DNA of 44,239 nt. Source: Opitutales bacterium. GTDB taxonomy: Bacteria > Verrucomicrobiota > Verrucomicrobiia > Opitutales > Oceanipulchritudinaceae. Location of the stretch: contig JAFIGG010000027.1 of NCBI GenBank assembly GCA_020831485.1, positions 1 to 44,239 of the forward strand. The letters run 5' to 3'. Each line of letters starts with the position of its first letter. Positions within the stretch are counted from its first letter, which is position 1. The position numbers and the translations under genes are program-made. Shown piece by piece: positions 1 through 8,201 of the stretch. The notes below the pieces were generated by a model. It saw only the letters and a list, made by a program, of their open reading frames with translations. It did not search any database and was not told the origin of the DNA.

Positions 1-42
1 GAAAGCATATAATAGATACTTTCCTTCATCTATTCCGAGTCT

Positions 43-292
43 ATGAAAGTATTTAGATGCCTCCTCCCTCTAATTATTCTGGCGTTAACCTGCTACCCCA
101 CGCCACATGTACAGCAGCGGAGGCATCATTGCCTGGCATAGGGAAAATTTCGGGCCCCAGGATGAATTCGGCTACAAAGATTTCATTCCATTATTCAAAG
201 CCGAAAAATACGATCCGAACGAGTGGGCGCAGCTGTTCAGAAAAGCCGGGGCACGCTACGTCATGCCTGTGCCTGAGCACCATGATGGATAA
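43..292 (+). pseudogene. Remnant of a secreted GH29 alpha-L-fucosidase
   Basis: The ATG at 43 opens a typical export signal (MKVFRCLLPLIILALTC), but that frame ends after 32 codons. From about 89, in the next frame, the sequence reads PRHMYSSGG...FGYKDFIPLFKAEKYD...WAQLFRKAGARYV...EHHDG and stops at 290-292. That is the segment of GH29 fucosidases leading to the conserved HHDG(F) motif. An intact enzyme is roughly 450-600 residues. Here the start of the catalytic domain is missing after the signal peptide, there is a frame change near 90-105, and everything after HHDG is gone. GH29 enzymes remove alpha-L-fucose from glycans. The neighbouring GH95 gene begins 31 bp downstream, so the two probably once formed a fucosidase operon. 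Family assignment rests on motif recognition; loss of function is directly visible. Confidence 0.8.
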
Positions 293-322
293 CAGGTCTC
301 AAACATTGACTAACCGCCTCCA

Positions 323-2779
323 ATGAATCGCATGAACCTTGCTAGAAAACTGCCTTCTTTACTCCTAAGCTTAGCCACTATGTCACCGATCATTGCCACT
401 GAATCCAACCTTAAGCTGACCTACCCTGAGCCCGCGCAGTATTGGACTCAGGCGCTTCCCATTGGTAATGGCCGCCTCGGGGCCATGGTATTCGGCGGCG
501 TGGCCAGTGAACGTATCCAAATCAATGAGGACAGCCTCTGGTCGGGCGGGCCCAAAGATTGGAACAACCCTGATGCGCTGCAGGCCTTGCCGGAAGTTCG
601 TGAAGCCATTTTTGCGGGCAACTACGAACGGGCGACCCGTTTAACCACGCGAATGCAGGGACCCTTCACCCAATCGTATCTGACACTGGGTAACTTGCAG
701 TTGGCATTCGATTTTCCCGAAAAGGCAGAGGTTCAACACTATGAACGACGACTGGATCTCGCCAACGGTATCAGCACAACTAACTACCGAATCGGAGACA
801 CCCGCTACACGCGCGAGGCTTTTAGCAGTTTTCCAGATCAGGTCATCGCACTGAGACTTTCAAGTGACCAGGAAGGCCAAATAACCTTCAGCATGTCGGC
901 AAACAGTCTACTGCGACATGAATCCCGCGCAGAATCCGACCACACACTTACCCTCAAGGGCAAGGCGCCGAGTCATGTCGAGCCGAGCTATCGTCGGGCG
1001 GAGAACCCTATTCGCTACGATGATTCCGAAACGGGCGAAGGCATGACTTTTGAAATGCAGGTCCGTGTGCTGAATCAAGGGGGTCAGGTCACTTCCAATG
1101 GTTCACTTCTGCGTGTGGAGGCGGCCGATGCGGTGACTCTGCTCATTTCCGCTGCAACCAGCTTCAATGGGGCTCAAAAGTCGCCCAGTCGTGAAGGACT
1201 GGATCCCTCTAAAATAGCCAGGGAGTTCATTGCAGGGGCCGAAAAACAGAATTATGAGGACCTGAAGTCCCGCCACATTGCCGATCATCAGGAATTGTTC
1301 GGACGAGTTCAGCTAGACCTGGGTTCAAATCCAGAAGCTGAAAAACTCAGCACCCCGGAGCGGCTGGCAAACTTTACCAAAGGGAAAGATGACCCGGGCC
1401 TCGCCGCCTTGCACTTCCAATATGGACGCTACCTGTTGATTGCCAGCTCCCGACCAGGCAGTCAGCCCGCCAACTTGCAGGGCATCTGGAACGATTCGAT
1501 CCGCCCACCCTGGAGCTCCAACTGGACGCTGAACATCAACGCACCGATGAACTATTGGCCGGCAGAGGTGACGAATCTGGCTGAAACCCACGAACCGCTT
1601 TTCCGCCTCATCGAAACCCTGGCTGAACACGGTCGTGAAACAGCACGGATCAATTATGGAGCAGGCGGATGGGTATCTCACCACAACACCGATATCTGGG
1701 GCCAGACCGCACCCGTTGGCGCCTATGGCGAAGGCAACCCCTCCTGGGCCAACTGGCCAATGAGCAGCGGCTGGCTTCCACTCCACCTTTGGGAACACTA
1801 TCAATTCGGACTTGATCAAGAATTTCTCCGGGAAAGAGCCTGGCCAGTCATGCGTGAAGCCGCCCAGTTTTACCTTGATTTCATGATTCAGGACGAGGAC
1901 GGCTACTGGGTCACTGCCCCTTCCACTTCCCCGGAAGTGGGATTCCGCACACCGGATGGCAAAAGCGCCAGCGTCAGCAAGGCAAGCACCATGGATATGT
2001 CTATCATCCGGGAGTTGTTTACCAATACCATTCAAACCAGTGAAATCCTCGCCTTCGAAGAAGACTTCGCAGAGCAGCTGAGAGAGGTTCTTAAAAACCT
2101 CTACCCGCTTCAGGCGGGCAAGCGCGGTAACCTGCAGGAATGGTATAAGGACTACATTGAGCTGGAAGAAACCCACCGCCATGTGTCCCACCTATTCGGG
2201 GTCTATCCGGGCAATCAAATCACACCCGAAACTCCGGAATTCTTCGCCGCTGCCCGGCGCGCGCTGGAGATTCGCGGCGACGATGGAACGGGCTGGGCAC
2301 TCGGTTGGAAAATCGCCTTCTGGGCACGCTTCCTCGAAGGCGACCGCGCTTATGCACTGCTACGCAATGCCCTCCGCCCAGTCGAACCAGACAACACTCA
2401 TATTTCCGTCGTCGGTGGCGGCGTCTACCCCAACCTCTTCGGAGCCCACCCACCCTTTCAAATTGATGGCAATTTTGCATTCACCGCAGGCATTGCCGAG
2501 ATGCTTCTTCAAAGCCATCTCGGCGAGTTGCACCTACTCCCGGCCCTACCAGATACATGGCCCTCCGGATCAGTCCACGGTCTGCGTGCACGTGGAAACA
2601 TTGAAGTCGACATCGAATGGGAAGATCATCAGTTACTCCGGTGCAACCTGACCAACCGTTCCGATAAAATGCAGCAAGTAACGATTCGGCACAAAGACCT
2701 TCACAAGGACGCACATATTGCACCCAAAACGGAGATCAGCATTGAATTGAGTTCAATGCAAAGACAGCAGACCCGTTAA
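323..2779 (+). CDS. GH95 alpha-L-fucosidase, secreted
   Basis: The 818-residue protein has the full GH95 architecture and normal length. It has an N-terminal signal (about residues 1-25), an N-terminal beta domain beginning WTQALPIGNGRLGAMVFGG, and an (alpha/alpha)6 barrel containing LQGIWND and NINAPMNYWPAEV (Asn404/Asn406, matching the two Asn that assist catalysis in Bifidobacterium AfcA). Glu538 in STSPE is the likely general acid, and Asp715 lies in FQIDGNF. A C-terminal beta domain follows (LHLLPALPDTWPSGSVHGLRARG). The family cleaves alpha-1,2-linked L-fucose, or sometimes L-galactose, with inversion. It probably acts in the periplasm or outside the cell. Nothing looks broken, in contrast to the fragments around it. 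Substrate is inferred from the family and from the fucose-type remnants nearby. Confidence 0.93.
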   Translation: MNRMNLARKLPSLLLSLATMSPIIATESNLKLTYPEPAQYWTQALPIGNGRLGAMVFGGVASERIQINEDSLWSGGPKDWNNPDALQALPEVREAIFAGNYERATRLTTRMQGPFTQSYLTLGNLQLAFDFPEKAEVQHYERRLDLANGISTTNYRIGDTRYTREAFSSFPDQVIALRLSSDQEGQITFSMSANSLLRHESRAESDHTLTLKGKAPSHVEPSYRRAENPIRYDDSETGEGMTFEMQVRVLNQGGQVTSNGSLLRVEAADAVTLLISAATSFNGAQKSPSREGLDPSKIAREFIAGAEKQNYEDLKSRHIADHQELFGRVQLDLGSNPEAEKLSTPERLANFTKGKDDPGLAALHFQYGRYLLIASSRPGSQPANLQGIWNDSIRPPWSSNWTLNINAPMNYWPAEVTNLAETHEPLFRLIETLAEHGRETARINYGAGGWVSHHNTDIWGQTAPVGAYGEGNPSWANWPMSSGWLPLHLWEHYQFGLDQEFLRERAWPVMREAAQFYLDFMIQDEDGYWVTAPSTSPEVGFRTPDGKSASVSKASTMDMSIIRELFTNTIQTSEILAFEEDFAEQLREVLKNLYPLQAGKRGNLQEWYKDYIELEETHRHVSHLFGVYPGNQITPETPEFFAAARRALEIRGDDGTGWALGWKIAFWARFLEGDRAYALLRNALRPVEPDNTHISVVGGGVYPNLFGAHPPFQIDGNFAFTAGIAEMLLQSHLGELHLLPALPDTWPSGSVHGLRARGNIEVDIEWEDHQLLRCNLTNRSDKMQQVTIRHKDLHKDAHIAPKTEISIELSSMQRQQTR

Positions 2780-2851
2780 ATCATTTGAGAGCCACTATAA
2801 TGGACAGCGAGAAATTGGATTGGCAGTCCCAAGGGCCTGATATTCAAGAGA

Positions 2852-3733
2852 CTAATGCCCGCGTCGAATTTTTTGCATCTCTATTGGCGGGATCCCGTGC
2901 ACTGCTTTAAAGCATCGCGAGAAATGGTATGGGTCCTCAAAGCCTACCCTATATCCAACTTCTCTAACACGCACCCCTTCGTGCAAAAGGTATTCAGCGG
3001 CAAGGTGCATTTTCCTATGCAACAGGTATTGATAAGGGCCAAGCCCTTCATAACGTCGAAACCAACGGCAAACAGTGGAACGATCCACACCTACGCCGTC
3101 AGCAATTTCACTTAGGGACGACAAACTAAGTGCTTCTCTGTCAATCAACTCTTTGCAGCGCTGAAAGCTCTCAAAAGACGGATCCGGTTCGATGGGACTC
3201 GATCGGTGCGAAGCTTCAATCTTAAGCAGAATCACATCCAATAGTGCCAAGCACACCGTCCGCGCCAGATGCCCGGTCCGGCGCCCCTCCGCAAGTATGT
3301 CTTCGAACAAGTAGCGCAGATCCATCTCGGAATTTAGCAGGATAGAACGCCCAATGTTCAACCCACATCGGCGCATGCGACGATCTACACTATTTCCCGT
3401 GAGAGACAAGTAGTATTTACTCAAAGGCGCCTCAATCGAACTGCGTAACACACAGTGGGTCTCGGGGCCATAAGCAAACAGGACACCAGATTTCAGAGGT
3501 AAGCGCACTCCGTCCAGTATCGCCAATCCACGCCCACCAATAACATACTCAATTGCATAAAAGGGAAACCGCCGACGTTCGATCCAGTAATCGGGCTCGC
3601 ACTTCTCGAATCCAGCCATGGCCAAACTAAGCGGTATCCGGGATGATGGAATTAAGTCTAAAAACATATACCTCCCATCTGCCACCTTAGGAGCAATGAG
3701 AACTCGCTTACCCGACTTGCTAACTATATCCAT
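2852..3733 (-). CDS. AraC/XylS family transcriptional regulator
   Basis: The protein (293 residues from the ATG at 3733; a TTG at 3766 in the same frame would add 11) ends with the double helix-turn-helix of AraC regulators. The first helix pair is LSLSSLSEIADGVGVDRSTV, and the second reads VREVGYRVGFEDPYHFSRCFKAVHG, an excellent match to the family signature. The N-terminal half (ARMs such as YVIGGRGLAILDG) looks like the cupin-type sugar-binding domain. Neither candidate start has a good Shine-Dalgarno sequence. The gene converges on the GH95 fucosidase with 72 bp between stops and lies downstream of the FucP remnant. A role in sensing fucose or a related sugar is a reasonable inference but unproven, and its target genes may have been lost. 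Confidence 0.88.
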   Translation of the reverse strand: MDIVSKSGKRVLIAPKVADGRYMFLDLIPSSRIPLSLAMAGFEKCEPDYWIERRRFPFYAIEYVIGGRGLAILDGVRLPLKSGVLFAYGPETHCVLRSSIEAPLSKYYLSLTGNSVDRRMRRCGLNIGRSILLNSEMDLRYLFEDILAEGRRTGHLARTVCLALLDVILLKIEASHRSSPIEPDPSFESFQRCKELIDREALSLSSLSEIADGVGVDRSTVCRWFRRYEGLGPYQYLLHRKMHLAAEYLLHEGVRVREVGYRVGFEDPYHFSRCFKAVHGIPPIEMQKIRRGH

Positions 3734-3872
3734 CCCTGAACAAGGTTTATTTATTCTTCGCTCCAAGCAACGAAATACCTCAATTAGCAGATTGTAGTTT
3801 GTTTCAGTCAGGCCAAAACCGATTCCCCGGAAAAATCCCGGCTTACAATTGACATCGATTGGTTTCGGGTTC

Positions 3873-3899
3873 TACCGGATTGCTTATATTCCGCTACCG
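3873..3899 (-). repeat. Degenerate REP-like element at the FucP breakpoint
   Basis: Read on the minus strand, the first 12 bases (CGGTAGCGGAAT) are identical to the head of the right-hand REP unit at 15825-15853. The remaining bases match 9 of 13 after a 4-base gap, ending in CGG. A weak stem (GGAAT with AATCC, four of five pairs) remains. It sits just where the FucP-like reading frame stops making sense. The match is short, so chance resemblance cannot be excluded. Confidence 0.4.
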
Positions 3900-4090
3900 C
3901 ACGCTTTCCATTCAAGTCGAACAAAGGCATAAGCGGATACCACCACTCCGGTTTTATAAGTCGTGCGTTTGATGAGGATTGCAGCGGGAATCGCCAGACA
4001 AAAATAGGCCCCATAGAAAGCGAACTGCACCAGCGACGACTGAAAGGTCGAGAGAGAATTTAAATTGACTGCATGGAGAGTGAAGCATTT
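3884..4090 (-). pseudogene. Remnant of a FucP-type L-fucose:H+ symporter (MFS)
   Basis: The minus-strand frame between a TGA at 4091-4093 and a TAA at 3884-3886 encodes 68 residues with no plausible start. It contains LSTFQSSLVQFAFYGAYF, then CLAIPAAILIKRTTYKTGVV. This corresponds to the end of TM1 through TM2 of FucP-family permeases; Escherichia coli FucP has FQAGLIQSAFYFGYF and IPAGILMKKLSYKAGI in the same order. An intact FucP is about 420-440 residues, so more than 80 percent is missing. In another frame just upstream (about 4144-4120), RDILAPVQNL could be the preceding NDIL segment, displaced by a frameshift; that part is tentative. The fragment lies between the AKR remnant and the AraC gene on the same strand. 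Confidence 0.75.
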
Positions 4091-4112
4091 TCAGGGATGC
4101 CCGAGGGCCAGC

Positions 4113-4265
4113 TCAGGTTTTGGACCGGCGCGAGGATGTCGCGCAATGAACCGCGCGCAAGCCCTCAGTCTCGTTGATTTCGCCAAGGACAGAGCCCAGT
4201 GACGAGCCGCCAAAAGCAAGAACGGAGACTTCGAGTCCCGTTTTTCCCAATGATCGATATTCCAT
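4113..4265 (-). pseudogene. Remnant of an aldo/keto reductase (sugar dehydrogenase type)
   Basis: From the ATG at 4265 the minus strand encodes MEYRSLGKTGLEVSVLAFGG, then SSLGSVLGEINETEGLRAVH. This is the N terminus of aldo/keto reductases, and the GGSSLGSV-GEI pattern recalls D-threo-aldose 1-dehydrogenase/L-fucose dehydrogenase-like members. After residue 40 the match ends, and ten unrelated residues follow to a TGA at 4113-4115. The catalytic Asp, Tyr, Lys and His are all absent, so the product cannot be active. Full-length relatives have about 320-330 residues. The 23-bp gap to the FucP fragment suggests one deletion removed most of both genes. It is not a copy of the intact AKR at 29779, whose N terminus differs (MNYRTIGKTDVSVSEVSLGC). 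Confidence 0.78.
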
Positions 4266-4358
4266 AACAGTAGGTCGGTCCAGAATATCAATTCACCTTG
4301 CCAACGAAAATGGATAAAGCTGGAGAAAAGATGGATATGCCTTGCAGCAACCCAAGCC

Positions 4359-4847
4359 TCACCGCACCGGAACATCCAGCACATGGGGGTTCAAGAGCAT
4401 GATGGCGATCGAGATACTGTAGAAAATCAGCCCGAGAAAAAGGAAATAGCCACCCCGGCGGTAGGCACGGGTCTTGAGGTTGCGGCGTTCAATGATGCGT
4501 TGAACGGTATCAAGCGGGCGGTCGAGGTCGAGGTCGCGGGTTATCCAGCGAACCGAGCCGACGCGGTCAAAAACGTAACCGGCACAGATTACCATCATGG
4601 CCAGACCAATGACGATGAATAACTGGGCAGCCAAGTGGGTACCAGCGATCAGGCGACCGGAAAAGCCGGTCGTCGTAATAACAATGCCACAGAAACTGAG
4701 CAGCACCTGGACCCGTGTATGAATCGTGTTCAGCTGAGTCTCCAGCAACAACAGGGTTTCCTTCACGTCGCGCGAACAGAGTTTGTAGACAGTTTGGGCC
4801 TCCTTAGCAGGATCTAGCTTGGTTTCAGTTTCCATAAACAACTTCAT
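4359..4847 (-). CDS. Small three-TM membrane protein of unknown function
   Basis: This 162-residue protein begins with a soluble helical stretch of about 45 residues. It then has predicted membrane segments at about 47-67, 72-94 and 133-153, separated by a basic cytoplasmic-type loop (RIIERRNLKTRAYRRGG). I do not recognise a named family. The ATG at 4847 is preceded by GAGAA at a fair distance; a second ATG four codons in has no better site. It follows the TPR gene by 19 bp on the same strand, so it is probably the last gene of the polysaccharide-cluster transcript. Function unknown. Confidence 0.7.
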   Translation of the reverse strand: MKLFMETETKLDPAKEAQTVYKLCSRDVKETLLLLETQLNTIHTRVQVLLSFCGIVITTTGFSGRLIAGTHLAAQLFIVIGLAMMVICAGYVFDRVGSVRWITRDLDLDRPLDTVQRIIERRNLKTRAYRRGGYFLFLGLIFYSISIAIMLLNPHVLDVPVR

Positions 4848-4866
4848 TTAGGTTCTCGTAACAGTA

Positions 4867-6567
4867 TTACTGGATTCCTCCAAAAGATTGCTGGATCAGC
4901 GCACTCTCCTCGGGCAATAAACGCGTTCGGTCGACCCGGTCGAGATAGCGTTCAGCCCAGCGCCGCTCGCCATTGGCAGCCAACACGCAAGAGATGAGTA
5001 TACGCCAGCGGTGTGGAACAGAATCCCAATCCACGGTAACTTCGCGCAGCTGATTCAGGGCAGCTCGAGGCTGATCCTGACGGAGCAAAGCAAGTGAATA
5101 GGTCATATAGGGCGCGAGGAAGTTTGGATTCGCATCGATCAAGCTCCTGGCTGTTTCGGCCGCTGCTTCTACATCCTCATTCAGCAATAGCTTGTAGTAG
5201 GTGAGATCGTTCAAAACAGCCGTGTCTTCCGGAAAGAGTTCGTGCATGCGCTGCAGCTGACGCCTTACTTCCCGGGTATTGCCCTGAGCCTGCAGGAGCT
5301 CAAGCAAGCGGGTATAGGCACGGCGAGCATGAATGGGGAACTCGGTCAATTTCTCCAGCACTTCGATGTGGTAGCCATTCAAATTCAGCGTCGCAACATA
5401 GCGTTCGAGGAACCACAGGCGGTCCGGTTCACGTGTGGCGTCGAGCATGCTGCGCTCCCATTCATTCTGCGCCCGGCGATATTGGCCCATTTCCAAATGG
5501 GTCCGCATGCGAAACAAGTGACCGACATAATTATCCAGCGGAACTCGTCCGCTGCTCAACATCCGGTGCAAGTCGCTCCATTGACCGGTCAGTGCGAGCG
5601 CATCCGCGCGCACCAGAAAGAGGTCCTGGCGACTCACAGCCGCTTCCTCGGAGATGAGCTCCAGGGTGCGTTCATGCAAACCCGCCTGGTTCAGCCAACG
5701 GGCAAACTCGAGCTGCTCGCGAACCTCGGCGAGTGCAAACTCCTCGCTCGCCAGCTCATAAACCATTGCAGTGTCTTCACCAGCCCTCAACATTCGCCGC
5801 AGTGCCAGAAGACGGTCTTCGCGCTCGTCAGACAGCTCCATCAGGCGATTGGCCATCTCAATTATTTCTTCGGATGTAAGGCTGTCTACCCGCATCAGAT
5901 TCCGCGCCGCAGCAAGCGCTCTTTCTCCTGACTGCCCAGCCAGAGTTCTCAAATAATCAATTCCCTGCTCGCGGATGGCCAAGTCCGGTGAGAACTGTGT
6001 CAGCTGCACATAGAAAATATGGTGCTCAGTAAGTGCATCAGGGTGTTCGGCCGCCTGGCGGGCTATGCTGATGGCGGATCCAAGCTGCTGATCACGAAAC
6101 CGAAAACGCGCTGCTGCGTGGAGGGTTTCCACCTCGCCGGCGAAGTCCTGCTGCAGCCGTGACAGCACTGGTCGGGCTCCACCAAGGTTGCCCATCCGCA
6201 AGTGCGCATTGAACAAACCCAGCAAATCCTCCTTCGCCCCTCCGGAAATCCGCACCGCTTCTTCCCAGATAGACGCTGAACGGTCGCCAGCCAGGTAATC
6301 CTGAACTTTCGCAGTCAACCGAACCACCTCAAGATTTTCCGGTCGAATGCGGTAAGCCGACCGGGATTTGTCATGTGCTTCGCGGGCATCCTCCTGGGTC
6401 GGTTCCCCTTCGAGTAAGGAGTAGGCGGCCTGGGCAAGGTTCAGCGCACGCCAATCCTTGAACAAACCGTAGCCAAAATAACCGACAACCGGAAAGGCAA
6501 GGAAGACACAGGTCAGAACCAAAATCACAGCCCATCGGCGCCTGTTCGCTGGCAAAGGCTCATCCAT
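4867..6567 (-). CDS. Membrane-anchored TPR-repeat protein
   Basis: Starting at the ATG at 6567, the protein has 566 residues. This start is preferred over one 33 bp upstream because a strong GGGGGAGG lies 7 bases before it. A short basic N terminus and one membrane helix (about 13-33, WAVILVLTCVFLAFPVVGYF) are followed by an all-helical region. Its repeated 34-residue TPR-like units include ALNQLREVTVDWDSVPHRW near the end and a run of helix pairs from about 60 onward. Such proteins usually scaffold complexes. Its start overlaps the GT2 stop by 8 bp (ATGGATGA), so it is translated with the glycosyltransferases and may help assemble or regulate the polysaccharide machinery. This role is inferred from context only. 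Confidence 0.75.
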   Translation of the reverse strand: MDEPLPANRRRWAVILVLTCVFLAFPVVGYFGYGLFKDWRALNLAQAAYSLLEGEPTQEDAREAHDKSRSAYRIRPENLEVVRLTAKVQDYLAGDRSASIWEEAVRISGGAKEDLLGLFNAHLRMGNLGGARPVLSRLQQDFAGEVETLHAAARFRFRDQQLGSAISIARQAAEHPDALTEHHIFYVQLTQFSPDLAIREQGIDYLRTLAGQSGERALAAARNLMRVDSLTSEEIIEMANRLMELSDEREDRLLALRRMLRAGEDTAMVYELASEEFALAEVREQLEFARWLNQAGLHERTLELISEEAAVSRQDLFLVRADALALTGQWSDLHRMLSSGRVPLDNYVGHLFRMRTHLEMGQYRRAQNEWERSMLDATREPDRLWFLERYVATLNLNGYHIEVLEKLTEFPIHARRAYTRLLELLQAQGNTREVRRQLQRMHELFPEDTAVLNDLTYYKLLLNEDVEAAAETARSLIDANPNFLAPYMTYSLALLRQDQPRAALNQLREVTVDWDSVPHRWRILISCVLAANGERRWAERYLDRVDRTRLLPEESALIQQSFGGIQ

Positions 6568-7432
6568 GACCTTGCCTCCCCCGCTGCTTGCGCAGCTCAT
6601 AAAGTTTCATCACGCTGAGAGCCTCGTAGATCGCGTGTAGGCGGGCAAAATAGTAGCCCTCCCTGCCATCCAGAATGGCCCGTTGTCCAATGTAGACCCA
6701 CAAAAAGCGCAGGAAGGGCCGAAACGGAAGCCGCGCAGCCCAGCGCTTCAGCCGGCGTTTGCGGTTGATTTGCTCCTCGCTCTTGCGGGTCTCCCTGCGG
6801 TGACCCTGTTCGTAGGCGACCTCAGCTTCCCAGTTTGAATAGCGATTGTGTTTTTCGATGAAGGTTTCGACATCCGGGAAGGGAAAATGATCCATCTCAG
6901 CCTTTAAGCGGCCGGAGGAACCGTCCAGCAAAACATGCTCATGAACCTCATTGTCACCGCTGCGGGTATTGCCTGTTGCCAGGCGCTCGAAGCGGCCCTT
7001 GCGGTGACGGAACAAACGCAAATTCCAGTTTGGATAGTAGGCATGCCGCATCCACTTCCCCATAAAGCAGAAACGCCGGTTGATCCAGTATCCATCCACC
7101 GGGTGTTGCGGATCGCTCACGATCGCGGCGATCTCCTCACTAGACGCAGCGGGCATCACTTCATCGGCGTCCAGCAGCAACACCCATTCATTTTTCAATG
7201 GAAGGTTTTCGAGTGCCCAGTTTTTCTTTTTGGGCCACACTCCATTGAAGTCAAATTGCGCAACCTGGGCACCACGCTCCCGCGCAATCTCGACAGTCTG
7301 ATCCGTCGATTGGGAATCCACCACCCAAATATCATCCGCCCACTCGACGGAAGCCAGGGCTCGCGCTAAATTGGCCGCCTCGTTCTTGACCGGTAGAATT
7401 ACCGAGAGCGAAACCTTTTGAGCATCAGTCAT
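6560..7432 (-). CDS. Family 2 glycosyltransferase (WaaE/KdtX-like)
   Basis: The 290-residue protein has the GT-A fold start SVILPVKNEAANLARALASV, the nucleotide-binding VVDSQSTDQT, and the metal-binding DAD at about 88-90 in WVLLLDADEV. It also has RRFCFMGKWMRHAYYPNWN and LRLFRHRKGRFE, typical of the LPS-core beta-1,4-glucosyltransferase-like branch. Family members transfer a sugar from an NDP-sugar in the cytoplasm. The start at 7432 is supported by AAGGA six bases upstream, and the gene overlaps the acetyltransferase stop by 8 bp. The exact sugar and acceptor cannot be told from sequence. Part of the polysaccharide cluster. Confidence 0.88.
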   Translation of the reverse strand: MTDAQKVSLSVILPVKNEAANLARALASVEWADDIWVVDSQSTDQTVEIARERGAQVAQFDFNGVWPKKKNWALENLPLKNEWVLLLDADEVMPAASSEEIAAIVSDPQHPVDGYWINRRFCFMGKWMRHAYYPNWNLRLFRHRKGRFERLATGNTRSGDNEVHEHVLLDGSSGRLKAEMDHFPFPDVETFIEKHNRYSNWEAEVAYEQGHRRETRKSEEQINRKRRLKRWAARLPFRPFLRFLWVYIGQRAILDGREGYYFARLHAIYEALSVMKLYELRKQRGRQGHG

Positions 7433-7955
7433 TGCCAATCCTTCTCGCCGGATTTCCTGCCACGCGAAAGCCTGCCTCAACGGAAGCCGTCACCACAGCT
7501 CCCGCGCCGACCACAGCCCCCGCACCAATCTGAACTCCAGGCAGCACAAAGGCACGTGCCCCAACAAAAGCATGCTCCGCCACCTCAATGGGCTTTGTAA
7601 CCAAGGGTTTGTCTCCTTGAGTCAAATCGTGGTCACCCGTGCAAAGGTAAGCCTCCTGAGCAATGATAGCACCCTCCCCGATCGAGATCAGCCCCAAAGT
7701 GTAGAGATTGGCCCGATCCCCGATGCAGCTGCGATTCGCCAGACTCAGGTGCCAGGGCACATTGATCCGGGCCCTCTGATGCACGAAAGGACGTCCTTCG
7801 ATGCGGCAGCCGAAAAGCCGCAACCAGAACAAGCGCCAGCCATTGAAGGGCTTCGGCGTCCATTGGCAGCAAACAAACCAAACCCATCCCCACAGCAACA
7901 GGCACAAACGCGTCTGCGGCGTCCAGGGCGAACGAACTTTGGGAATTTCTGCCAT
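7425..7955 (-). CDS. WcaF-like sugar O-acetyltransferase (left-handed beta helix)
   Basis: This 176-residue protein has a hydrophobic N terminus (RLCLLLWGWVWFVCC) followed by hexapeptide repeats of the left-handed beta-helix fold, for example IGDRANLYTLGLISIGEGA and VGARAFVLPGVQIGAGAVVG. It ends with VAGNPARRIG, a hallmark of the putative colanic acid acetyltransferase WcaF group. CTGDHDL carries the likely catalytic His. Relatives move acetyl groups from acetyl-CoA to polysaccharide sugars. It is the first gene after the 431-bp palindrome-rich gap, and its stop overlaps the GT2 start by 8 bp. Confidence 0.86.
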   Translation of the reverse strand: MAEIPKVRSPWTPQTRLCLLLWGWVWFVCCQWTPKPFNGWRLFWLRLFGCRIEGRPFVHQRARINVPWHLSLANRSCIGDRANLYTLGLISIGEGAIIAQEAYLCTGDHDLTQGDKPLVTKPIEVAEHAFVGARAFVLPGVQIGAGAVVGAGAVVTASVEAGFRVAGNPARRIGND

Positions 7956-8030
7956 TGTTCAGCCGAGGCTAGCATGCAATCTACTTTTCTCAATCCTGAT
8001 ATTTGCAGGGTCGAGGTTCCTTTTTCCCGC

Positions 8031-8078
8031 GGGCACGAGGCGTGCCCGACCCCAGGGTGGTGGACGCCCTCGTCCACC
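8031..8078. repeat. Paired-hairpin intergenic repeat, copy 1
   Basis: Two adjacent hairpins occur here. The first is GGGCACG-AGG-CGTGCCC (8031-8047) and the second GGTGGACG-CCCT-CGTCCACC (8059-8078). Viewed on opposite strands, both follow the same plan, a stem ending ACG, a CCCT-like loop, then CGT. The element therefore resembles two inverted copies of one unit. Related copies lie at 26944-27096 and 30795-30843. Stem bases differ between copies while pairing is kept. Confidence 0.75.
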
Positions 8079-8116
8079 TCGAACCGCTTTTACATTCGAT
8101 GGTTCCAGCAACCCGT

Positions 8117-8140
8117 CTCCGGCATGAATACCGGAGCTAC
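8117..8140 (-). repeat. REP-like element (GTAG head plus stem-loop)
   Basis: On the minus strand the sequence reads GTAG, then CTCCGG-TATTCATG-CCGGAG, a perfect 6-bp stem with an 8-base loop. A GTAG tetranucleotide directly 5' of a palindrome is the layout of repetitive extragenic palindromes mobilised by REP-associated tyrosine transposases. Only one such unit with this stem sequence was seen in the window, so membership of a genome-wide family is inferred. Confidence 0.5.
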
Positions 8141-8201
8141 TTTCTCAAGTCGCCGGGCATCCGTCTCAATCCTGTCCATTCCCCTGCCGGACCCCGGTTA
8201 C

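Noticed and set aside
4091-4384. A 97-codon minus-strand gene overlapping the three-TM gene
   Set aside because: It is an out-of-frame reading of the aldo/keto reductase remnant, which explains the sequence better.
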